Source: Actinomycetota bacterium | GTDB taxonomy: Bacteria > Actinomycetota > Thermoleophilia > Miltoncostaeales > Miltoncostaeaceae | Direction of reading: 5' to 3' | Length of the DNA: 64,000 nt | NCBI GenBank assembly: GCA_016870155.1 | Contig: VGCE01000004.1 | Location: 1 to 64,000 of the forward strand | Part shown: one piece after another, positions 57,288-64,000 of the stretch | Layout of the letters: every line of letters begins with the position of its first letter | Numbering within the stretch: position 1 is the stretch's first letter | Notes under the pieces: model-generated | Seen by the model: only the letters and a program-made list of their open reading frames with translations | Database searches by the model: none | What the model was told of the DNA's origin: nothing | Position numbers and translations under genes: made by a program

Positions 57288-57655
57288 TACAGCACCTCCG
57301 GCGCCAGGGAGACGATCTTCATGAACTGCTTCTCGCGCAGCTCACGGGCCACGGGCCCGAAGATGCGGGTGCCGCGCGGGTTCTGGGCGTTGTCGATGAT
57401 GACGGCGGCGTTCTCGTCGAAGGCGATGGACGTACCGTCCTCGCGCGGGTGCGCCTTCTTGGTACGCACCACCACGGCCTTCACCACGTCGCCCTTCTTC
57501 ACCGCGCCGTTCGGCGTGGCCTGCTTGACGGTAGCCACGATGGTGTCGCCCACGTGCGCGTAGCGGCGCTTGCTGCCGCCGAGCACGCGGATGCACAGGA
57601 GCTCCCTGGCCCCCGTGTTGTCCGCGACGCGGAGTCGTGATTCGTTCTGGATCAT
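57287..57655 (-). CDS. rplN: 50S ribosomal protein L14
   Basis: 122 residues, exact family length. [20 protein letters not shown] and the signature [20 protein letters not shown] are complete. It contacts the small subunit. Confidence 0.99.
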   Translation of the reverse strand: MIQNESRLRVADNTGARELLCIRVLGGSKRRYAHVGDTIVATVKQATPNGAVKKGDVVKAVVVRTKKAHPREDGTSIAFDENAAVIIDNAQNPRGTRIFGPVARELREKQFMKIVSLAPEVL

Positions 57656-57664
57656 CGCGTGCTC

Positions 57665-57937
57665 CTAGTCGGCCTTCTCGACGATCTCGACGAGGCGCCA
57701 GCGCTTCTGCTTCGACGTCGGACGCGTCTCGGCCACGCGCACCACGTCTCCCACGGCGGCCTCGTTGCGCTCGTCGTGCGCGTGCAGCTTCGACGAGCTG
57801 CGTACGGTCTTGCCGTAGACCGGATGACGGCGCGAGATGTCCACGCGAACGGTGATGGTGCGGTCCCGGGCGTCGCTCGTGACGATGCCCTGGCGCACCT
57901 TGCGCCGGGCCACGCTCTCCTGGGGCGTCTCAGCCAT
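57665..57937 (-). CDS. rpsQ: 30S ribosomal protein S17
   Basis: 90 residues from the ATG at 57937, overlapping rpmC by 8 bases. OB-fold: [20 protein letters not shown] and [20 protein letters not shown]. Binds 16S rRNA early. A longer frame start lies within rpmC and is not supported. Confidence 0.97.
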   Translation of the reverse strand: MAETPQESVARRKVRQGIVTSDARDRTITVRVDISRRHPVYGKTVRSSSKLHAHDERNEAAVGDVVRVAETRPTSKQKRWRLVEIVEKAD

Positions 57938-58151
57938 TCGCCATCTCCTCCTGGGCGATCTCGCGCTCACGGGCAACCGTGAGGATCTGCGCGATCTCGC
58001 GCCTGCGCACACCGATCTCGCTCGTGCGCTCCAGCGCCCCGGTGGGCAGTTGGAAACGCAGGTTGAAGAGCGCCTGGCGCGCCTCCTCGAGCCTGAGGGC
58101 GAGCTGGTCATCTGACAGCTCGCGGAGTTCACTGACCTTCTGGGTCGGCAT
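57930..58151 (-). CDS. rpmC: 50S ribosomal protein L29
   Basis: 73 residues: two long helices, [20 protein letters not shown] and [14 protein letters not shown], family-typical. Located at the tunnel exit near SRP and trigger factor binding sites. Three bases after rplP. Confidence 0.98.
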   Translation of the reverse strand: MPTQKVSELRELSDDQLALRLEEARQALFNLRFQLPTGALERTSEIGVRRREIAQILTVAREREIAQEEMANG

Positions 58152-58154
58152 TGC

Positions 58155-58568
58155 CTAGGCGTCCTCGCGCGTCACGAACCGGCACTTCACGGGCAGCTTC
58201 ATCGCGGCGAGGCGCATGGCCTCGCGCGCGGTCTCCTCCGGCACGCCGGAGAGCTCGAACATCACCGTGCCGGGCTTCACCACGGCCACCCAGGCCTCGG
58301 GCGAGCCCTTACCCGATCCCATGCGGGTCTCGGCCGGCTTCTTGGTGACGGGAAGGTGAGGGAACAGGTTGATCCACACCTTGCCCTGGCGCTTGATGTA
58401 GCGGGTCATCGCCACACGGGCGCTCTCGATCTGGCGGTTGGTGATCCAGCCGTTCTCGAGGGCCTTCAGGCCGTACTGGCCGAAGTGGACCTCCTGGTGG
58501 CCCTTGGCCTCGCCACGGCGACGGCCACGGTGCGCCTTGCGGTACTTGGTGCGCTTGGGCATCAACAT
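58155..58568 (-). CDS. rplP: 50S ribosomal protein L16
   Basis: 137 residues. The N-terminus [20 protein letters not shown] is normal, which supports the ATG at 58568 over the second ATG two codons in. [20 protein letters not shown] and [17 protein letters not shown] complete the family pattern. Lies near the A site. Confidence 0.98.
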   Translation of the reverse strand: MLMPKRTKYRKAHRGRRRGEAKGHQEVHFGQYGLKALENGWITNRQIESARVAMTRYIKRQGKVWINLFPHLPVTKKPAETRMGSGKGSPEAWVAVVKPGTVMFELSGVPEETAREAMRLAAMKLPVKCRFVTREDA

Positions 58569-58571
58569 GGC

Positions 58572-59371
<800 letters not shown>

Positions 59372-59372
<1 letters not shown>

Positions 59373-59878
59373 CAGGCACGTCCCTCCGCCTCGGAGCCGT
59401 ACGGGCCAAGGCCGATCGTGATGTGGCAGGTGCGCTTGTTGATGCGCGATGCGCGGCCCTGGGCACGCGGACGGAATCGCCGCATGGTGGGGCCCTCGTC
59501 GATGGTCACGCGCGTGAGGTAGAGCTCGCGCACGTCGAGTCCGGCGTTGTGATCGGCGTTGGCCATGGCCGACTCCAGCACCTTGCGGATCGGCTCGGCG
59601 GCCGCGCGGGTGGAGAACGCCAGGATCGCCTGTGCGTCGGGCACCGACTTGCCGCGAATCAGATCAGCGACGAGGCGTCCCTTGCGGGCCGACACGCGCA
59701 CGAACTTGGCCGTGGCCTGCGCGCGCGCGGGCTTGCGGTTGCGCACCTTGTCGGAGCGCGCGGGCTCGTTGGTGGTGGCCTCGGGGGCCTCCACCTCAGC
59801 GCCCTCGGCGTCGGTGGCCTTTACGTCGGGAGCCTCCACCTCGGCCTCGGTCACCTCTGCTGTGGTCTCGGTGCTCAC
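59372..59878 (-). CDS. rplV: 50S ribosomal protein L22 with acidic N-terminal extension
   Basis: 168 residues from the GTG at 59878, which sits one base after the rpsS stop with GAGG upstream; an ATG at 59911 would overlap rpsS. The core ([20 protein letters not shown] to [20 protein letters not shown]) is normal L22, which lines the exit tunnel. Before it are about 45 residues rich in Thr, Glu, Ala and Asp ([20 protein letters not shown]), unusual for an rRNA-binding protein. Confidence 0.95.
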
Positions 59879-59879
59879 G

Positions 59880-60158
59880 TCAACGCCTCGAGGTCTGACG
59901 GTCGTCGCCATGGCCCTTGTAGGAGCGCGTGGGGGCGAACTCGCCGAGCTTGTGGCCCACCATGCTCTCGGAGATGAACACCGGGACGTGCTTGCGGCCG
60001 TCGTGGACGGCGATCGTGTGGCCCACCATCTCCGGGAAGATCGTGGATGAACGCGACCATGTGCGCAGCATGCGCTTCTCGTTGGAGGTGTTCATCTCCT
60101 CGATGCGGGCAATCAGCTTGGGGTCGACGAACGGACCCTTCTTGAGGCTCCTGCTCAT
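59880..60158 (-). CDS. rpsS: 30S ribosomal protein S19
   Basis: 92 residues: [20 protein letters not shown], and the signature [20 protein letters not shown] then [19 protein letters not shown]. Head of the small subunit, with S13. Four-base overlap with rplB. Confidence 0.98.
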   Translation of the reverse strand: MSRSLKKGPFVDPKLIARIEEMNTSNEKRMLRTWSRSSTIFPEMVGHTIAVHDGRKHVPVFISESMVGHKLGEFAPTRSYKGHGDDRQTSRR

Positions 60159-61003
60159 CGGCCTTCCGTGTGCTTGCCGCGCTTGCGGCCGCGGACGATC
60201 AGCTTCTGGCTCGCCTTCTTCGGGTCACGCGTGCGGTAACCGTTGGTCGGCTTGCCCCAGGGGGTCACCGGGTGGCGACCCGAGTTGCTCTTGCCCTCGC
60301 CACCGCCGTGCGGGTGGTCCACCGGGTTCATGGCGGAACCGCGGACAGTCGGGCGCACGCCGCGCCAACGACTGCGGCCGGCTTTCCCGCCTACCTCGTT
60401 GGCGTGCGAGGAGTTGCCGAGCTGGCCCACGGTGGCGCGGCAGTCGACGTGCACCATGCGCATCTCGGTGCTCGGCAGGCGCAGGGTGGCGTAGTCACCC
60501 TCCTTCGCCACGAGCTGGGCACCGGTGCCGGCCGAGCGGCACATCTGGCCACCGCGGCCGATCTGCAGCTCGATGTTATGCACGATCGTTCCCGTCGGGA
60601 TGTCCCTGAGGGCCAGGGCGTTGCCCGGACGGATGTCCGCCCCCGGACCGCTTATGACGGTGTCGCCCACCTCGAGCCGCTGCGGCGCGAGGATGTAGCG
60701 CTTCTCGCCGTCGGCGTAGTGCAGCAGCGCGATGCGGGCGGTGCGATTGGGGTCGTACTCGATGGCGGCCACGCGTGCGGGCACGCCATCCTTGGTGCGC
60801 TTGAAGTCGATCACCCGATAACGGCGCTTGTGCCCACCGCCCTTGTGCCGGGTGGTGATGCGACCGTTGTTGTTGCGCCCGCCGGTCTTGTGGATCGGCT
60901 CGAGCAGCGACTTCTCGGGAGTGCTCCTCGTGACCTCGGCGAAGTCGGAGCTGGCGACGAAACGGCGGCCCGGCGAGGTGGGCTTGTGCTTGCGGATACC
61001 CAT
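60155..61003 (-). CDS. rplB: 50S ribosomal protein L2
   Basis: 282 residues. Needed for subunit joining and the peptidyl-transferase center. [14 protein letters not shown], the central [20 protein letters not shown] and the conserved [20 protein letters not shown] with the key His are present. One-base overlap with rplW. Confidence 0.98.
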   Translation of the reverse strand: MGIRKHKPTSPGRRFVASSDFAEVTRSTPEKSLLEPIHKTGGRNNNGRITTRHKGGGHKRRYRVIDFKRTKDGVPARVAAIEYDPNRTARIALLHYADGEKRYILAPQRLEVGDTVISGPGADIRPGNALALRDIPTGTIVHNIELQIGRGGQMCRSAGTGAQLVAKEGDYATLRLPSTEMRMVHVDCRATVGQLGNSSHANEVGGKAGRSRWRGVRPTVRGSAMNPVDHPHGGGEGKSNSGRHPVTPWGKPTNGYRTRDPKKASQKLIVRGRKRGKHTEGR

Positions 61004-61314
61004 CAGGCGCCCTCGAAGATGTCGATGGAGTCGCCGGGAACGAGCTCGACGATGGCCTTCTTCCAGCCGGGGCGGGTGCCCATGCTGCGCCCGCGCCGCT
61101 TGGGCTTGGGCTGCACCTTGACGATGCGCACGTCGGTGACCGTCACGTCGAAGAGCTCCTCGACGGCCTGGCGGATCTCCACCTTGTGGGCGTCGTCCAG
61201 CACGCGGAAGGTGTACTGGTTGTGCGCCTGCACCAGCAGGTAGCTCTTCTCGGAGACGACGGGGCTCACGATGGCCCGGCGCACGTCTGCGCGCAGATCA
61301 TTGCCGGTGCTCAC
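61003..61314 (-). CDS. rplW: 50S ribosomal protein L23
   Basis: 103 residues. [19 protein letters not shown] near the N-terminus and [20 protein letters not shown] in the extended loop are typical. Docking site for trigger factor and SRP at the tunnel exit. Four-base overlap with rplD. Confidence 0.98.
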   Translation of the reverse strand: MSTGNDLRADVRRAIVSPVVSEKSYLLVQAHNQYTFRVLDDAHKVEIRQAVEELFDVTVTDVRIVKVQPKPKRRGRSMGTRPGWKKAIVELVPGDSIDIFEGA

Positions 61315-61970
61315 GCGTCATCCTCCCCGGCGTCGGTCGCAGGGGCGGCGGCGCCGTTCCAGCGGTCCCACACCTCGCGCTCCACCAGCACCGAGCGGCC
61401 GGCCATGACGTCGACGGTGTCGATGTCGCGGGCCTCGAGCACGCGCACGTCGCGCATGTTCCGGAACGACAGCGCCTCGGGCGACGACGATTCGGTCACC
61501 ACCACCAGCAGCGGGCGGGCCGCGAGCGCGGCGGGGGCCTTCGACAGGTACTGCGCGGCGCGCTTGGTGGACGGCGCGTCCCAGCCGGTGGGGCCCATCA
61601 CCGCGATGGTGCCGCGCTCGACATGGGCCTTGATCGCCGAGCGGAAGGCCTGCCGGTACGCCTTGCGGTTCACCTTTCCGCCGTAGCTGCGCGGGTGGGG
61701 GCCGAAGGTAACGCCGCCACCGGTCCAGATCGGCGAGCGGTTGGAGCCGGCGCGGGCACGGCCGGTGCCCTTCTGGCGCCACGGCTTCGCGCCGCCGCCG
61801 CGGACGTCGGTGCGGGTCTTGGTGCTGGCGGTGCCGGCGCGGCGCCATGCCATCTCGGCCGTCACGACCTCGTGGATGAGGTGCGGCTTGATGGCCTGGG
61901 CCTCCATCTCGGCGCCGAGGTCGGCGGATCCGGATGCCTTGCCGGTCTTGGTGAGGAGGTGCGCAGCCAT
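61311..61970 (-). CDS. rplD: 50S ribosomal protein L4
   Basis: 219 residues from the ATG at 61970, one base into the rplC stop. The tunnel loop GGAKPWRQKGTGRARAGSNR then SPIWTGGGVTFGPHPRSYGG is canonical. In E. coli L4 also represses the S10 operon. It has a short acidic C-terminus (ATDAGEDDA). Confidence 0.97.
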   Translation of the reverse strand: MAAHLLTKTGKASGSADLGAEMEAQAIKPHLIHEVVTAEMAWRRAGTASTKTRTDVRGGGAKPWRQKGTGRARAGSNRSPIWTGGGVTFGPHPRSYGGKVNRKAYRQAFRSAIKAHVERGTIAVMGPTGWDAPSTKRAAQYLSKAPAALAARPLLVVVTESSSPEALSFRNMRDVRVLEARDIDTVDVMAGRSVLVEREVWDRWNGAAAPATDAGEDDA

Positions 61971-62602
61971 CAGTCGGGCCTCACGTAGACGATCGAGCCG
62001 ACGGCGCCGGGCACCGCGCCCTTGACCAGCAGGATGTTGCGCTCGGGGTCGCGGTCGACCACCTGGAGGCCGCGCTGGGTGACCTGGCGCGCGCCCATGT
62101 GGCCGGCCATGCGCATGCCCTTGAACACGCGGGCCGGGTAGGCGGCGGCGCCGATCGAGCCCGGGCGGCGCACATTGTGCGAGCCGTGGCTCTTGGGGCC
62201 GCTGGCGAAGTTGTGGCGCTTGATCGTGCCGGCGTAGCCCTTGCCCTTCGAGGTGCCGGTCACCTTCACGTACGAGCCGGGCACGAAGGAGTCGACGGTG
62301 ACGACCTGCCCCTCGGCGAGCTCCTCGCCCTCCTCCAGGCCCAGCTCGTCGGGCGAGAACTCGTGAAGGTGGCGCATGAGCGGCGCGCCGGCCTTCTCGA
62401 GGTGGCCCTGCTCGGGCTTGTTGATGTGCTTGTCCTTCGCCGCGCCGAAGCCGAGCTGCACGGCCGCGTAGCCGTCGCGCTCGTCGGTCTTCACCTGCAC
62501 CACGGGGCATGGGCCGGCCTCGATTACGGTGAGTGGAACCCGCGCGCCGTCCTCGGCGAAGATCTGGGTCATCCCGACCTTGCGTCCGATGATCGCCGCC
62601 AC
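61970..62602 (-). CDS. rplC: 50S ribosomal protein L3
   Basis: 210 residues from the GTG at 62602, two bases after the rpsJ stop. IIGRKVGMTQIFAEDGARVP and the central FKGMRMAGHMGARQVTQRGL with SKGKGYAGTIKRHNFASGPK identify L3, near the peptidyl-transferase center. Confidence 0.97.
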   Translation of the reverse strand: MAAIIGRKVGMTQIFAEDGARVPLTVIEAGPCPVVQVKTDERDGYAAVQLGFGAAKDKHINKPEQGHLEKAGAPLMRHLHEFSPDELGLEEGEELAEGQVVTVDSFVPGSYVKVTGTSKGKGYAGTIKRHNFASGPKSHGSHNVRRPGSIGAAAYPARVFKGMRMAGHMGARQVTQRGLQVVDRDPERNILLVKGAVPGAVGSIVYVRPD

Positions 62603-62604
62603 GG

Positions 62605-62916
62605 TCAGACCTTGATCTCGATGTCGACGCCGGCGGGCAGGTCGAGGCGCATAAGCGAGTCGACCGTCTTGGGGGTGGGCGAGAAGATGTCGATGAGGCG
62701 CTTGTGGGTGCGCACCTCGAAGTGCTCCCGCGAGTCCTTGTCCTTGAACGGGCCCTTGATGACGCAGTAGCGGTGGCACTCGGTGGGAAGCGGAACCGGG
62801 CCGGAGATGGTCGCGCCACTCCGCTGGGCCGTCTCCACGATGGAGGCCGCGCTCTTGTCGATCAGCTCATGGTCATAGGCCTTGAGCCTGATGCGGATCT
62901 TGTTCTGCGTGATCAA
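62605..62916 (-). CDS. rpsJ: 30S ribosomal protein S10
   Basis: 103 residues from a TTG start. [20 protein letters not shown] and the signature [20 protein letters not shown] are complete. It is the first gene of the S10 operon and is also a Nus factor in antitermination. The ~50 bases before it, down to the tuf terminator, should carry any promoter; none is obvious. Confidence 0.97.
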   Translation of the reverse strand: MITQNKIRIRLKAYDHELIDKSAASIVETAQRSGATISGPVPLPTECHRYCVIKGPFKDKDSREHFEVRTHKRLIDIFSPTPKTVDSLMRLDLPAGVDIEIKV

Positions 62917-62965
62917 GGTTCGGTCTTCTCGTTCTGCGTCGTCGGGTGCTGCTCGGGGAAAGCGA

Positions 62966-63000
62966 GGGCCCCGCCCCCCTGCTGCGGGGTGACGGGGCCC
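62966..63000 (-). terminator. Hairpin terminator after tuf
   Basis: Arms GGGCCCCG / CGGGGCCC plus an inner CCCC/GGGG pairing, 16 bases past the tuf stop on the minus strand, followed by TCGCTTTCC. It separates the tuf transcript from the S10 operon, perhaps only partly. Confidence 0.6.
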
Positions 63001-63015
63001 GTACTGCCGGTGCCG

Positions 63016-64000
63016 CTACTCCAGGATCTGCTCCACGACCCCGGCGCCCACGGTGCGGCCGCCCTCGCGAATGGCGAATCGGAGGCCGTCCTCCATGGCG
63101 ATCGGGACGATCAGGTCCACCTCGAGCACGGCGTTGTCGCCCGGCATGATCATCTCGGCCCCGTCGAGGAGCTGGATGACGCCGGTCACGTCGGTCGTGC
63201 GGAAGTAGAACTGCGGGCGGTAGCCGTTGACGAACGGCGTGTGACGGCCGCCCTCCTCCTTGGAGAGCACGTAAACCTGCGCCTTGAACTTCGTGTGCGG
63301 GGTGATGCTGCCGGGAGCGGCCAGCACCTGACCACGCTGGATGTCCTCGCGCTTGACGCCGCGCAGCAGCGCGCCGATGTTGTCACCGGCCTGGCCCTGG
63401 TCGAGCAGCTTGCGGAACATCTCGACGCCGGTCACGACGGTCTTCTCGATCTCGGTCTGCATGCCTACGACCTCGACCTCGTCATTCACGTTGATGATCC
63501 CGCGCTCCACGCGACCAGTGGCGACGGTGCCGCGACCGGTGATGGTGAAGACGTCCTCGACGGGCATCAGGAACGGCTTGTCCACGTCGCGCTCCGGGAG
63601 CGGCACGTAGTCGTCCACGGCCTGCATCAGCTCGAGGATCTGCTCCTGGGCTGCGGCGTCGCCGTTGAGCGCATTGAGCGCTGAGACCTTGACCACGGGG
63701 ATGTCGTCGCCTGGGAACTCGTACTCGGTGAGCAACTCACGGACCTCGAGCTCCACGAGCTCGAGCAGCTCCTCGTCGTCCACCATGTCGGCCTTGTTGA
63801 GGGCCACCACGATGTACGGCACGCCCACCTGGCGGGCGAGCAGGATGTGCTCGCGGGTCTGCGGCATCGGGCCGTCTGCGGCCGACACCACCAGGATCGC
63901 CCCGTCCATCTGGGCGGCACCCGTGATCATGTTCTTGATGTAATCAGCGTGACCCGGGCAGTCGACGTGGGCATAGTGACGGCCCTCCGTCTCATACTCC
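63016..64000 (-). CDS. tuf: Elongation factor Tu, 5' end outside window
   Basis: 328 codons are visible, opening with the [20 protein letters not shown] segment, so roughly the first 65-70 residues lie beyond the window. G-domain motifs DCPGHADY (G3), NKADMVD (G4) and VSALNAL (G5) are complete, followed by domain 2 ([20 protein letters not shown]) and domain 3 ([16 protein letters not shown]). Delivers aminoacyl-tRNA to the ribosome. Upstream neighbours (typically rpsL, rpsG, fusA) are not in view. Confidence 0.98.
   Translation of the reverse strand, partial: EYETEGRHYAHVDCPGHADYIKNMITGAAQMDGAILVVSAADGPMPQTREHILLARQVGVPYIVVALNKADMVDDEELLELVELEVRELLTEYEFPGDDIPVVKVSALNALNGDAAAQEQILELMQAVDDYVPLPERDVDKPFLMPVEDVFTITGRGTVATGRVERGIINVNDEVEVVGMQTEIEKTVVTGVEMFRKLLDQGQAGDNIGALLRGVKREDIQRGQVLAAPGSITPHTKFKAQVYVLSKEEGGRHTPFVNGYRPQFYFRTTDVTGVIQLLDGAEMIMPGDNAVLEVDLIVPIAMEDGLRFAIREGGRTVGAGVVEQILE

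Overview
The window is a G+C-rich, densely packed bacterial chromosome segment that reads as an actinobacterium. The evidence is a dnaK-grpE-dnaJ-hspR-clpB heat-shock operon with a HspR-type operator, an actinobacterial-type inositol-1-phosphate synthase beside a CDP-alcohol phosphatidyltransferase, zinc-type S14, S4 and L36 ribosomal proteins, many GTG/TTG starts, and ATGA/GTGA/TAGTG gene overlaps. Several lineage-specific secreted and membrane proteins would fit a deep-branching class such as Thermoleophilia, but that placement is inference. No phage, plasmid, CRISPR array or transposase gene is visible.

Layout. 1-9 kb: a truncated pentapeptide-repeat protein, tRNA-Ala(TGC), an SDR-like epimerase, an aldo/keto reductase, a secreted glycoside-hydrolase-like protein, and an operon of phosphosulfolactate synthase, a FAD oxidoreductase and a LysR regulator. 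9.4-17 kb (minus strand): a cell-envelope run in which three tandem paralogous four-helix membrane proteins, a small coiled-coil protein, DedA and an orphan PhoR-like histidine kinase lead into surface-glycan genes (DegT aminotransferase, DUF354 glycosyltransferase-like protein, CapD/WbpM-like UDP-sugar dehydratase). 17-19.3 kb: an MBL-fold hydrolase, a GYD protein, a fourth, distant tetraspan and an SRPBCC protein. 19.4-26.3 kb: the chaperone operon, preceded by a HspR operator and a perfect 32-bp inverted repeat. 26.3-31.2 kb: bioY, phoU, a secreted protein, a MetF-like reductase and a FAH-family hydrolase.

31.3-35.6 kb (plus strand): a tight set that looks like a phosphatidylinositol/glycolipid module: CDP-alcohol phosphatidyltransferase, inositol-1-phosphate synthase, a glycosyltransferase fused to a degenerate PHP domain, and then a uracil-DNA-glycosylase-fold protein that has lost its catalytic motif. 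35.6-45 kb: housekeeping genes (lipoprotein zinc protease, RNA m5U methyltransferase, nitrilase, Nfu, CoA-binding protein, tRNA-Pro(CGG), a PBP4-type DD-peptidase, ligA, a HAD phosphatase, surE). 45.0-46.0 kb: a ribbon-helix-helix/GNAT toxin-antitoxin pair whose antitoxin appears cut short by an in-frame TAG.

46-64 kb (minus strand): the S10-spc-alpha ribosomal superoperon in conserved order from tuf (truncated at the window end) through rpsJ ... secY-adk-map-rpmJ-rpsM-rpsK-rpsD-rpoA-rplQ to truA. It has three deviations: no infA between map and rpmJ, an apparent ATA start for adk, and a lineage-specific secreted protein inserted between rplQ and truA. Open frames antisense to the real genes are common here because of codon-position G+C bias and are not annotated.
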